This document shows positions 1 through 9,510 of a stretch of 34,306 bases of DNA, one piece after another. The DNA is from Lachnospiraceae bacterium (GTDB taxonomy: Bacteria > Bacillota > Clostridia > Lachnospirales > Lachnospiraceae), in assembly GCA_014804385.1 (NCBI GenBank), contig JAAUZW010000015.1:106287-140592 (forward strand), read 5' to 3'. A model generated the notes under the pieces. The model saw only the letters and a program-made list of their open reading frames with translations. It ran no database searches and was not told the origin of the DNA. The translations under genes were made by a program, and so were the position numbers. Each line of letters starts with the position of its first letter. The stretch's first letter is position 1.

Positions 1-5
1 TTGCG

Positions 6-776
6 ATGGGGCTGCTTGCCCTTGTGGGGGTTCCCGCGTGGCTGTATCATATCGTGGGCGGCCTTCTTTATGCGGCGTCGGCCTACATAATGGTGTGGCT
101 TTTTTGTACAAAGTATCTGAAAGAAGATATGAAGATATTCTGTATCCCGAGATGCCGGATTCAGGTAAAGTGGGCAGTAATGGCAGTGCTTTTGCCGGTT
201 TTTGTCAGTGCGGTCTATCTGCTTCTTCCGGGAAACTATGCGGTAAATGAGTTGGATTTCGGGACGAAGCTTGCGTTTGTAACCAGAGGAATATTCCTTG
301 CAGGATTGGGAGCCGGTGTGGTGGAGGAAATGTTGTTTCGCGGGCTGCTCATGAACGTGGTGATAAGAAAATGCGGCAGGGCGGCAGGTATTTTGGCGCC
401 TTCCGTACTCTTTGCTTCGTTACACATCATTGGCATGAATTTCAGTCTGTTAAGCTGTGTGCAGGTGATGGTTGCGGGAACTTTAGTGGGCGTTATGTTC
501 TCCCTGATCGCGCTGGAGGGACATTCCATCTGGAACAGCGCGGTCGTACATGCGGTCTGGAATATGATCATCATAGGAGGCGGTCTGGTCATCGGCACAG
601 AATTAGATGAGTATTCCATTTGCAGTTATGTGCTTGAGACGCGGTCCTTTTTACTCACCGGCGGTGAATTTGGCATAGAGTCCTCGGTGGTGTCCATCAT
701 CGGTTATCTTGTGGTGAGCCTGATGGCCTTGTGGATGATAAGGAGAGGCAAAGGGACGAGAGAAAGGGAAATTTGA
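6..776 (+). CDS. CPBP family intramembrane glutamic endopeptidase (5' end may lie upstream of the window)
   Basis: Hydrophobic multi-TM ORF with EEMLFRGLL (EExxxR motif) and later conserved H/N motifs (SLHIIG, HAVWN) typical of CPBP/Abi proteases; frame is open to the left edge. Confidence 0.85.
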   Translation: MGLLALVGVPAWLYHIVGGLLYAASAYIMVWLFCTKYLKEDMKIFCIPRCRIQVKWAVMAVLLPVFVSAVYLLLPGNYAVNELDFGTKLAFVTRGIFLAGLGAGVVEEMLFRGLLMNVVIRKCGRAAGILAPSVLFASLHIIGMNFSLLSCVQVMVAGTLVGVMFSLIALEGHSIWNSAVVHAVWNMIIIGGGLVIGTELDEYSICSYVLETRSFLLTGGEFGIESSVVSIIGYLVVSLMALWMIRRGKGTREREI

Positions 777-778
777 CA

Positions 779-1360
779 ATGAATGACAAGATGCAATATC
801 CGGATCATAAGCCCCGCTGTTTTTGGGCCAATCCAAAGAATCCGCGGTACATAAAATACCACGATGAGGAGTGGGGCGTGCCGGTGCATGACGACAAGCT
901 TCTCTTTGAAATGCTGATCTTGGAGTCTTTTCAGGCGGGATTGTCCTGGGAATGCGTGTTGAATAAGCAGGAGGCCTTCCGCAGCGCTTTCGATGGGTTT
1001 GACTTGGATACGGTATGCGGTTATGATGAGAATAAAATGGAGGTCTTGCGGCAGGACGAGGGGATCATCCGCAACCGGCTTAAAATCAAGGCGGCGGTAA
1101 ATAATGCCCGCATCTTTAAAGAAATTGCGGCGGAGTATGGAAGCTTTGCAGCCTATCTCTGGGGATATACCGATAATCAGGTGGTGTATGAGAACGATAA
1201 GGTGAGTTCCCCACTCTCGGATGCCATCTCGAAGGATCTGCAGAGACGGGGCATGAAATTTGTGGGAACCACCATTATCTATGCCTATTTACAGGCAGTG
1301 GGCGTGATTTATTCCCATGAGGAGGGGTGCTATCTGTGCAGACAGCAGATGAAGCAGTAA
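779..1360 (+). CDS. tag: DNA-3-methyladenine glycosylase I
   Basis: CFWANPKNPRYIKYHDEEWGVPVHDDKLLFEMLILESFQAGLSWECVLNKQEAFRSAFDGFD is the classic TAG N-terminus; start set at ATG 779 rather than 731. Confidence 0.93.
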   Translation: MNDKMQYPDHKPRCFWANPKNPRYIKYHDEEWGVPVHDDKLLFEMLILESFQAGLSWECVLNKQEAFRSAFDGFDLDTVCGYDENKMEVLRQDEGIIRNRLKIKAAVNNARIFKEIAAEYGSFAAYLWGYTDNQVVYENDKVSSPLSDAISKDLQRRGMKFVGTTIIYAYLQAVGVIYSHEEGCYLCRQQMKQ

Positions 1361-1394
1361 GTTTTGAGAAGAAATTCGGAAGGAAAGACAGATT

Positions 1395-1922
1395 ATGGCA
1401 AAGAATGTTTTGGCAGTGATCGATATGCAGAACGATTTCATTGACGGTGCGCTGGGTACGCGGGAGGCGGAGGCTATCGTTGAGAAAGTGGCAGCCCAGA
1501 TCCGGGACTTTGCGGGGGAAGTGGTGTATACCAGAGACACCCATCTGGAAGGCTATTTGGAGACCCAGGAGGGGAAAAAGCTGCCGGTGCTCCACTGCAT
1601 CAAAGGCACGGAAGGATGGCAGATCAGAGACGGCCTGCAGAAACCGGGACAGGAAGAGGCGAAGATCTTTGATAAGCCTGCCTTTGGCTCTGTAGAGCTG
1701 GCGCAGTATCTGAAGGAGATGAAGGATCTGGAGAGCGTTACGCTGATAGGGTTGTGCACAGACATCTGTGTCATTTCTAATGCGATGGTCATTAAGGCGT
1801 TTCTCCCGGAAGTGACCGTTAAGGTCAAGGCAGACTGCTGCGCCGGGGTGACGCCGGAGAGCCATAAGAACGCGCTGGAAGCGATGAAGATGTGCCAGGT
1901 GGAGATTGTGGATGAAGAGTGA
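1395..1922 (+). CDS. Isochorismatase-fold cysteine hydrolase (nicotinamidase-like)
   Basis: VIDMQNDFIDGAL, YTRDTH, and GLCTDICVISNAM (catalytic Cys region) motifs. Confidence 0.85.
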   Translation: MAKNVLAVIDMQNDFIDGALGTREAEAIVEKVAAQIRDFAGEVVYTRDTHLEGYLETQEGKKLPVLHCIKGTEGWQIRDGLQKPGQEEAKIFDKPAFGSVELAQYLKEMKDLESVTLIGLCTDICVISNAMVIKAFLPEVTVKVKADCCAGVTPESHKNALEAMKMCQVEIVDEE

Positions 1923-1942
1923 TATGGCGGTGGGTAATTCAC

Positions 1943-2025
1943 AATTCCCTGCTTTTTTGTGACTATATGTATAAAATTCCCTCATGTTTTTGCTGTAAAG
2001 AATAAAAAATTCCCTCATGTTTTTG
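1943..2025. repeat. Short tandem repeats (two exact 20-bp copies plus one degenerate copy) upstream of the ATPase gene
   Basis: aaaattccctcatgtttttg at 1973-1992 and 2006-2025; degenerate aattccctgctttttt starting 1943; spacing 32-33 bp. Confidence 0.8.
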
Positions 2026-2100
2026 TGGATTCGTTGTATTTTATGGGAAAATGGCATATACTATGGGCAGAGATGCATGTCAGATAGAATGGGGGATGCT

Positions 2101-3438
2101 ATGAGGTATCTGAAACGAAAAATAGATATTTTTCTGGAGGAATGGAAACAGGATATTCACAGGAAGCCGCTTATAGTCAAGGGACCGCGTCAGATCGGTA
2201 AAACGGAGTCGATCAGGAATTTTGGAACGAAGTATTATGCGTATGTGGTTGAAATCAATTTTGTGGAGGAACCGAAGTATAAGCAGATTATCGAGGATGG
2301 TTACAGGACGGCGGATTTGATCAGGAACATTTCCCGCATGGATCCGTCCAAGCGGTTTGTGGAGGGGGAAACGCTTATTTTTTTTGATGAATTGCAGGAG
2401 TTTCCGGAGATTGCGACAGCGCTTAAGTTTTTTGGACAAGACGGCAGATTTGATATCATATGCAGCGGATCCCTTCTGGGTATTCATTATAGTAGAATTG
2501 AGAGCAACAGCGTAGGCTACAAGACAGATTACGATATGTTTTCTCTAGATTTTGAGGAATTTCTGTGGGCGAAGGGATATGACACGTTGTTTGTGGATGA
2601 TATGCTCGCGCATATGAGGAAACTGCAGCCTTTTAATGAGACGGAATTGTCTGTGTGTAACAGTTTGTTTCTGGATTTCTGCATTTTGGGCGGGATGCCA
2701 GCTGTGGTCAGAGAATATATTGAGAGGGATAGTTTTGAGGGGTCTCTTATAACACAGCGGCAGCTTCTTTCTGACTATGAGGAAGATGTGCGCAAGTATG
2801 CTCAGGGAATGGATCAGATGAGGATTCTCAATGTTTTCAGACAAATTCCGATACAACTCGCAAAAGACAATCGAAAGTTCCAGATTTCCAAAGTGGCGTC
2901 CGGTGCCAGATTTAAAGATTACAGGGGATGTATCGAGTGGCTTTCCGATACAGGCATCGTCAATGTCTGTTATTGTATGAACTTTCCGGAACTGCCGTTA
3001 AAAGGTAATTTCGATGAGAAGAAGTACAAGATATATTTTGCGGACAGCGGGCTGTTAGTTGCCATGTTTGACGAGGAGGCGCAGGAGGATCTGCGGGCCA
3101 ACCGAAATTTGGGCGTTTACAAGGGTGCTCTCTATGAGAACGTGGTGGGAGAGGCACTTGTCAAGAGCGGGTATGGCTTGTACTATTATAAACGCGAGGA
3201 CTCGACTCTTGAAGAGGACTTTTTTGTCAGGACAGCGCAGGATTTGATTCCGATTGAGGTGAAGGCGACGAATGGCAGGGCAAAGTCCTTGAGAACTTTG
3301 ATAGAGAGCGATAAATACGAGGATATTCACTATGGTATCAAGTTGATCAACGGCAATGTCGGATACGCTGATCAGATATATACGTTTCCGTATTTCTGTG
3401 CCTTTTTATTAAAAAGGTATCTGAAGCCGGATCATTAA
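2101..3438 (+). CDS. ATP-binding protein (AAA_14 / DUF4143 family)
   Basis: RKPLIVKGPRQIGKTESI Walker A, LIFFDELQEFPEIATALKFF Walker B-like, SGSLLG, C-terminal EVKATNGRAKSL nuclease-like motif; start at ATG 2101. Confidence 0.85.
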   Translation: MRYLKRKIDIFLEEWKQDIHRKPLIVKGPRQIGKTESIRNFGTKYYAYVVEINFVEEPKYKQIIEDGYRTADLIRNISRMDPSKRFVEGETLIFFDELQEFPEIATALKFFGQDGRFDIICSGSLLGIHYSRIESNSVGYKTDYDMFSLDFEEFLWAKGYDTLFVDDMLAHMRKLQPFNETELSVCNSLFLDFCILGGMPAVVREYIERDSFEGSLITQRQLLSDYEEDVRKYAQGMDQMRILNVFRQIPIQLAKDNRKFQISKVASGARFKDYRGCIEWLSDTGIVNVCYCMNFPELPLKGNFDEKKYKIYFADSGLLVAMFDEEAQEDLRANRNLGVYKGALYENVVGEALVKSGYGLYYYKREDSTLEEDFFVRTAQDLIPIEVKATNGRAKSLRTLIESDKYEDIHYGIKLINGNVGYADQIYTFPYFCAFLLKRYLKPDH

Positions 3439-3451
3439 GGGAGAGGATACA

Positions 3452-4084
3452 ATGAGAAAAAAAGAACTGGCGCTTGCCGTGATCGAGAGACTAAAGGAGG
3501 CGTACCCCGACGCGGAGTGCAGCCTGGATTATAATGAGGCGTGGAAACTGCTCGTCAGCGTGCGGCTGGCGGCGCAGTGTACCGATGCGAGAGTCAATGT
3601 GGTGGTAGAGAAGCTATATGAGAAATTCCCGGATGTGGACGCACTGGCGGCGGCTCCTGTGGAGGCGATCGAGGCGATCGTGCATCCCTGCGGTCTGGGT
3701 AAGAGCAAAGCCAGGGATATCAGCGCCTGCATGAAGCAGATCAGGGATGTCTACGGCGGCAAGGTGCCGGATGATTTTGACGCGCTGTTAAAGCTGCCCG
3801 GCGTGGGGAGAAAAAGCGCAAACCTGATCATGGGAGACGTATTCGGCAAGCCTGCCATCGTTACGGACACACACTGCATCAGACTGTGCAACCGGATCGG
3901 TCTGGTGGATGGGATCAAGGAGCCGAAGAAAGTGGAGATGGCGCTGTGGAAGATCGTGCCGCCGGAGGAGGGCAACGATTTATGCCACAGGTTTGTGAAT
4001 CATGGCAGAGAGGTGTGCACGGCCCGGACGAAGCCGTACTGTGATAAATGTTGTCTGCAGGATATCTGTAAGAAAAATATCTGA
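3452..4084 (+). CDS. nth: Endonuclease III
   Basis: LLVSVRLAAQCTDARVN, LPGVGRKSANLIMGDVFG HhH motif, VDTHCIRL-like segment, C-terminal CxxxxxxCxxCxxxxxC FeS cluster (CTARTKPYCDKCCLQDIC). Confidence 0.93.
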   Translation: MRKKELALAVIERLKEAYPDAECSLDYNEAWKLLVSVRLAAQCTDARVNVVVEKLYEKFPDVDALAAAPVEAIEAIVHPCGLGKSKARDISACMKQIRDVYGGKVPDDFDALLKLPGVGRKSANLIMGDVFGKPAIVTDTHCIRLCNRIGLVDGIKEPKKVEMALWKIVPPEEGNDLCHRFVNHGREVCTARTKPYCDKCCLQDICKKNI

Positions 4085-4099
4085 CGAGAGGAACGGCAT

Positions 4100-4834
4100 A
4101 TGGACAGGCCCGATTATTTTCGAACCGCATTATCGAGTTTCGCTACGGATGTGGCCTGTGGCGGGGCAATCAGACACCTGACGAATCTGGGCTATACATT
4201 GGAGCAGATCGTGGCAAGGCTGGATTATCCCACACCCCGGTCTAAGGCCCAGAGGATCATGATGGAGCACCTGTACGAAAGGCGGGTGCTCTTGTTGCAG
4301 GAGCCTTCGCCCGCCCTATTTGCACTGCAGGCACAGTTCGTAGAGGAGCAGGATGCCTACGGGAGACGGACGTTTCGCAAAGTTTATATTGACTCTAATA
4401 GTCAGAAAAAAATGACGGATGCGCCGGATTTGACAATGTTGTCGCAATCTGGAAAAGAAGCGCAGTTACAGACTTTTTTGTGGAAAGAGTCATCGTATGA
4501 CCGTAAGAGGGACGGAAAGCTGACAGAGCTGTTACATAAGAAGTGCGAGGAAAACGGAGAGAACCTGTGCTATGTCTCCTGTACTTTTGATTTCTTAAAT
4601 ATTGACTTAAATAGTCAAAACAAGCAAGAACAAGGAAAAAAAGGAAAAGAGGAGACCATAGGCTGTCTCAACAGCCGACAGAGAGAATATCTGACTGGCA
4701 TCCGCTGGGAGAAGCCGGTGGTGTATCACAGGCTGGATCAGCGGATGCGGGAGATCATCGGGAAGATGTATGAGACGGGGGCTTACAATGGAGCCTGCTT
4801 TTTCATAAAGACAAGAGAAAAACTCTGTCTGTAG
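4100..4834 (+). CDS. Hypothetical protein downstream of nth
   Basis: Long ORF 16 bp after nth; no family recognised. Confidence 0.7.
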   Translation: MDRPDYFRTALSSFATDVACGGAIRHLTNLGYTLEQIVARLDYPTPRSKAQRIMMEHLYERRVLLLQEPSPALFALQAQFVEEQDAYGRRTFRKVYIDSNSQKKMTDAPDLTMLSQSGKEAQLQTFLWKESSYDRKRDGKLTELLHKKCEENGENLCYVSCTFDFLNIDLNSQNKQEQGKKGKEETIGCLNSRQREYLTGIRWEKPVVYHRLDQRMREIIGKMYETGAYNGACFFIKTREKLCL

Positions 4835-4849
4835 AGTAGGAGAAGAGTC

Positions 4850-5848
4850 TTATAAAAAGTAGGAGAGCGTACCCCGCTCCGTCTCATGGTGCAGTACCTT
4901 ATGGGCCCTGTAGTGGGTGGGAGTACAGCCAAGGAACTTTTTAAAGAGCTTGTTAAAGTAGCTGGTATTGTTAAAACCCACTGATAGCGCTACATCAGCG
5001 ATGGATTCAGAGTTTTGCTTAGAATCCATCAATTTTTTTGTAGATTCATAGATGCGGTATTTCATCAGATACTCAAAGGGGCTCATCTGCAGGGTTCTGG
5101 CGAAACAGCGGCAGCATTCGCTCTTGCTGACGTGAATGCTGTCGGCAATTTCCTGCAGGGTCAGCGGTTCCGCGTGATGAGTACGGATGAAGAGCATTGC
5201 TTCTTTGACCCGCAGTTCATCCGGACACACGCGGGGGGCATCGGGGGTTTCGTCCTGGGGAAGCCGATAGAGCAGTTCAGCCCAGAAATGGCACAGATGT
5301 CCTTTTGTAACGATCTCATAGCCATATATTTTTTTCAGATTTATTCGTATCACTTCACTTATAGTTTGCAGCATAGTATTATGCCAGGACTCGCTTCCAT
5401 CCAGACAAAAAATCTTAAAAAGCTGATAATTCTGTATCGGAAGCAGATATTGTGTCTGCAAGTGGCTGCTTTTATGCCCGAAAATAAAATCCGGGTGAAA
5501 AACCAGAGAATGAAAGGTGCAGATATTCTGCTCTTTGGAGTGGATACAGTGCATAACATTCTGGTTGATGATGAGTCCCTGTCCCGGTTTGATCAGATAA
5601 GTGGCGTTGTCGGTGGATACCTCCGCGATTCCCTGATCCACAATCAGGATTTCCATCTCCTCGTGCCAGTGCCAGCGAACCCAGTTCATATAAGATTTTT
5701 GAAGATCACAATAGCGGGCGTTGACCGGATAGTCCAACGTTCCGTAATCACTCTTGGAATAAAGATTTTCATAGGTTTCTGCGGAATCGACGGCGTTCAT
5801 CTGCTCATTTGTATCGGTTGTGGACAGGGGGAGCTGTGATTTACCCAT
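4850..5848 (-). CDS. AraC family transcriptional regulator (cupin N-terminus, HTH_18 C-terminus)
   Basis: EMEILIVDQGIAEVSTDNATYLIKPGQGLIINQNVMHCI cupin-like; TLQEIADSIHVSKSECCRCFARTL...SIADVALSVGFNNTSYFNKLFKKFLGCTPTHYR AraC HTH; start at MGKSQ with upstream gagg. Confidence 0.93.
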   Translation of the reverse strand: MGKSQLPLSTTDTNEQMNAVDSAETYENLYSKSDYGTLDYPVNARYCDLQKSYMNWVRWHWHEEMEILIVDQGIAEVSTDNATYLIKPGQGLIINQNVMHCIHSKEQNICTFHSLVFHPDFIFGHKSSHLQTQYLLPIQNYQLFKIFCLDGSESWHNTMLQTISEVIRINLKKIYGYEIVTKGHLCHFWAELLYRLPQDETPDAPRVCPDELRVKEAMLFIRTHHAEPLTLQEIADSIHVSKSECCRCFARTLQMSPFEYLMKYRIYESTKKLMDSKQNSESIADVALSVGFNNTSYFNKLFKKFLGCTPTHYRAHKVLHHETERGTLSYFL

Positions 5849-6053
5849 GGTTTTTCCTCTTTTGTGTATGACAGATTTTAAGTGAACTGTCTGCCGTGTT
5901 GTTGTTTCTGTGGCAGCCGCAGAGAAAGCAGCGGGCCTGTTTAATAATATATTACTTCGTAAAAAGCGCGTGGTCAATCATTTTCAAGAATAATACTATA
6001 ATAATAAAACTATTTTGCGTAAAGTCGAAACAAGGCTGCGTATGGAGAGAAAT

Positions 6054-7847
6054 ATGAATTCGCAGAAAAATGAAAATGTACTGAATCTGGCGCTTGATAC
6101 ATCACCGGAGAATAGGGAGCGGTCTTTAGAATTGAATGTGGGCTTTGACGAGAGGGAGAAAACCTGGGAAGTGATCGTAAAATATCATGGTTCTTTACAG
6201 GAATTGACGGATTTTGGAATTGTTGTGGAGGAATTGATCGCAGGATACGCTATTTTGACTGTCCCGGAATCGGAGATGGAGCGGCTGCCTGACGTGGAGC
6301 AGATCGAATACGTGGAAAAGCCCAAACGTCTCTTTTTTTCTGATGCGGGAGGCAATACGGCCTCCTGCTTTGCGCCGGGGAGCCGGTTGTCAGAAACGCT
6401 CACAGGCAGAGGTGTTCTGGTGGCCGTCATAGATTCCGGGATCAGCTATTGGAATCAGGATTTTCGCAAACCGGACGGCAGCACCCGGATCCGCCGGCTG
6501 TGGGATCAGGTTTTAGACAGAGAATATACCCAGGAGGAGATCAATGAGGCTCTCGCTGCGGGCAGCAGGCAGGCTGCGGAACAGATCGTGCCAAGCATCG
6601 ACACCAGCGGCCATGGCACAGCGGTAGCCGGGATCGCCGCGGGAAATGGCGGAGCGCGCGGCGCGGCCTATGCGGGCGTTGCCGGAGAGAGCGAGCTTTT
6701 GATCGTGCGGCTGGGGACACCGAGAGTGGACTCTTTTCCCAGAACTACGGAGCTGATGCGGGCATTGACTTATACAGTTAATAGAGCTCGTGAGTTTGGC
6801 ATGCCCGTGGCGATCAACCTGAGCTTTGGAAATACCTACGGCGCCCATAACGGTACATCTTTGCTGGAGCGGTTTATTGATAATGTGTCGGAGATCGGCA
6901 GGAATGTGATCTGTGTGGGCAGCGGAAACGAGGGGGCATCGGGCGGGCATGTAGGCGGTAGTATTCGCCAACAGAGAACGGGGAGCTATAATATGACCGA
7001 TCTAGTCAATGAAAGCGGCGGGAATACCGCAAATCAGGAAGTGATGGTGGAAATGACAGTGGGAGCCTACGAAACAGGGCTTAACGTGCAGCTGTGGAAG
7101 GAGTATACCGACCGCTATCTGGTGACACTTGTGTCGCCCTCCGGAGAAACCTTTCAGGTGGATACTGACCGTCCTGGTAAACAGGTTTACCGGCTGCAGC
7201 AGACGCAGATTCTGCTCTACAACGGAGAACCGTCGCCTTATATGACGGGACAGGAGCTGTATTTTGATTTTTTGCCCATAGTCGGAAACAGATATCTGGA
7301 TCAGGGGGTGTGGACGTTTCGGCTCCGTCCCCTGCGGATCGTTACCGGGAACTATACCTTTTACCTGCCTTCCGCCACGGTGCGCAGCGCCGACACCCGT
7401 TTTGTCAGGACCACGCCGGATGTGACTCTCACGATTCCTTCCACGGCGGCTAAGGTGGTCACGGTGGGGGCTTATGATCCTGTGTACGAGGCCTATGCGG
7501 ATTTTTCTGGCAGAGGGTATCTGTACGAGGAGCAGGTTAACAGCCGTACCTCGGATACCTATGTGAAGCCGGATCTGGTGGCGCCCGGTGTGGGTGTGAT
7601 AGCCCCTGACCGAAACGGCGGTTATGGGCCGGTCACCGGCACGTCCTTTGCCACGCCCTTTGTGACGGGGGCGGCCGCCCTGCTGATGCAGTGGGGGATC
7701 GTGATGGGGAATGATCCCTATCTGTACGGGGAGAAGGTGAAGGCATATTTAAGGAAGGGCGCGAAACCGATCAGGGGTGTGGCGGAGTATCCCGATGCGA
7801 GAGTGGGGTATGGGGCGCTTTGTGTAGAAAACAGTCTGCCGGGGTAG
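6054..7847 (+). CDS. S8 family (subtilisin-like) peptidase, CspA/B-like
   Basis: Catalytic triad motifs VIDSGI, GHGTAVAGIAAG, GTSFATPFVTGAAAL; start at ATG 6054. Confidence 0.93.
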   Translation: MNSQKNENVLNLALDTSPENRERSLELNVGFDEREKTWEVIVKYHGSLQELTDFGIVVEELIAGYAILTVPESEMERLPDVEQIEYVEKPKRLFFSDAGGNTASCFAPGSRLSETLTGRGVLVAVIDSGISYWNQDFRKPDGSTRIRRLWDQVLDREYTQEEINEALAAGSRQAAEQIVPSIDTSGHGTAVAGIAAGNGGARGAAYAGVAGESELLIVRLGTPRVDSFPRTTELMRALTYTVNRAREFGMPVAINLSFGNTYGAHNGTSLLERFIDNVSEIGRNVICVGSGNEGASGGHVGGSIRQQRTGSYNMTDLVNESGGNTANQEVMVEMTVGAYETGLNVQLWKEYTDRYLVTLVSPSGETFQVDTDRPGKQVYRLQQTQILLYNGEPSPYMTGQELYFDFLPIVGNRYLDQGVWTFRLRPLRIVTGNYTFYLPSATVRSADTRFVRTTPDVTLTIPSTAAKVVTVGAYDPVYEAYADFSGRGYLYEEQVNSRTSDTYVKPDLVAPGVGVIAPDRNGGYGPVTGTSFATPFVTGAAALLMQWGIVMGNDPYLYGEKVKAYLRKGAKPIRGVAEYPDARVGYGALCVENSLPG

Positions 7848-7868
7848 AATGACGTGGATTTTTGAGAG

Positions 7869-7916
7869 AATAAGCACTTTATTTTGTCGCATCTGGTGTC
7901 GAATAAAGTGCTTATT
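7869..7916 (+). terminator. Rho-independent terminator-like hairpin after the S8 peptidase gene
   Basis: Perfect 15-bp inverted repeat aataagcactttatt (7869-7883) / aataaagtgcttatt (7902-7916). Confidence 0.7.
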
Positions 7917-8232
7917 TGTGCAATTTGAATCCTGTATTGATATTTGATAAAGTTAAAATGGTTGTAGTTTAGCATTATGGAAAAATTGATAATATTATGG
8001 ACAGGTTAATGTACTTACAATTATCAGAGATTAAAGAAGGGTTGATGTGCATTTAAGGATTTTGATTATTTTAATTATTGGATATTAGAAATGCAATAAA
8101 TGTGAAAATCCTTAGTAATATCAGATTGAGGGATGCAATATTTTTTGTGAAAATATATTGCATAAAAAATAATTCTGTGATAAAGTATGGTAGAAAGTGA
8201 ACGAGTAGTTTTGTAAACTGGAGGAAACAAAC

Positions 8233-9510
8233 ATGATTATAGAATTACGTGCTAAAAATTGTTTTTCGTTTTCTGAGAAAATTATTTTTACTATGATGGC
8301 AGATATGAGAAATAAGAAGTTTGCGTCTAATGTCCACAAGGAGAATAACTTTAATATACTGAAAACAGCTGGAGTGTATGGCCCAAACAATGCGGGCAAA
8401 ACATGTTTAGTGAAATGCATTCGTAGTATTAAGGAGGCGCTATTAAATCAAGATATCAGTCTTATGTCAAACATTTTTCAGGAAAGTCCCATATGTGAGT
8501 TGGGAATTTCATTTTTGGTAAAAGGAAGAGAATTTTCCTATGATTTTTGGTATGATGCAGAAAAACGAGAATATCCTTATGAAAAATTTATGGAAATTCA
8601 AAAAGACAAATACGGAAATGAAAAGCAACAGATATGGCTTTTGAAAGATAGTATAAATTCAGAATATTATTATGATGATCAAGAGCTGGTTAAGATGTTG
8701 TCTATTATTTCTCAGAGCAATTTGTTATTCTATTTGATTGATGCCAGTAAATTTGAACGTTTGGCTGAAATGAAGAGAATTGCTACAGATTTTGCTTCTA
8801 GGATTGATATTATCAATATGAACAATATTCCAATGGAGAGAACTATTAATCTTCTGAAGAATAAAAATAATCTTCAAAATAAAGTTGCTGAATTTGTAAA
8901 AAATGCGGATCTTTATATGGATAGTTTTGAGTATAGGGATATAAATAGGCTCAAGTTAGAAATCGGATTTAAAGGTGAAAAGCCAGAAGAAAAAGTGCTG
9001 GATATTCCAGAACAATTTATAGATCAGATGCGTCTGACATCAATATATAAAGGTGTTCCTGTGCCAAGTATTATTTTTGATTCTACTGGAACTAAAAAAA
9101 TTGCAGCACTTGCAAGTTATATTATTGAAGGACTGGAACAAGGTAGAATTTTAGTTGTGGATGAATTGGACAATAGTATACATTTTAAACTGACAAGAGC
9201 TATTGTTGCGATGTTTAATAACGAGTTAAATACTGACGCTCAGCTTATTTTTACTGTACATGATATAAATTTGATGGATTGTAAAAAAATGTTTCGTAAG
9301 GAACAAATTTGGTTTGTACACAAGGATGAGGAGGGAGTGTACGTCTATTCCCTTGCAGAGTTTACGGCTCAACAGGGTGTGCGGGATACTACAGATGTAA
9401 TGGAGAAGTATAGAAAAGGAGTGTTGGGAGCGTTGCCTGATCCAGGTCTCATTCGATCCCTGCTGAGTATAAAGGGGAATCAGAAAGGGGTGCCTGCAAA
9501 TGACAAATAA
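8233..9510 (+). CDS. AAA family ATPase (AAA_15 / RloA / AbiLi-like), putative anti-phage component
   Basis: N-terminal MIIELRAKNCFSFSE strand, Walker A GVYGPNNAGKT, Walker B ILVVDELDNSIHFKL, IFTVHDINLMD; next gene is TOPRIM/RloB-like and overlaps. Confidence 0.83.
   Translation: MIIELRAKNCFSFSEKIIFTMMADMRNKKFASNVHKENNFNILKTAGVYGPNNAGKTCLVKCIRSIKEALLNQDISLMSNIFQESPICELGISFLVKGREFSYDFWYDAEKREYPYEKFMEIQKDKYGNEKQQIWLLKDSINSEYYYDDQELVKMLSIISQSNLLFYLIDASKFERLAEMKRIATDFASRIDIINMNNIPMERTINLLKNKNNLQNKVAEFVKNADLYMDSFEYRDINRLKLEIGFKGEKPEEKVLDIPEQFIDQMRLTSIYKGVPVPSIIFDSTGTKKIAALASYIIEGLEQGRILVVDELDNSIHFKLTRAIVAMFNNELNTDAQLIFTVHDINLMDCKKMFRKEQIWFVHKDEEGVYVYSLAEFTAQQGVRDTTDVMEKYRKGVLGALPDPGLIRSLLSIKGNQKGVPANDK

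Noticed and set aside
1943-2025. CRISPR-like repeat spacing upstream of the ATPase gene
   Set aside because: Only two exact copies, 12-13 bp spacers and no cas genes; better explained as promoter-proximal tandem sites.
1275-2057. Large minus-strand ORF (260 aa)
   Set aside because: Antisense shadow of tag/isochorismatase genes with no recognisable protein features.
5015-5839. Plus-strand 274-aa ORF
   Set aside because: Antisense of a well-supported AraC regulator.
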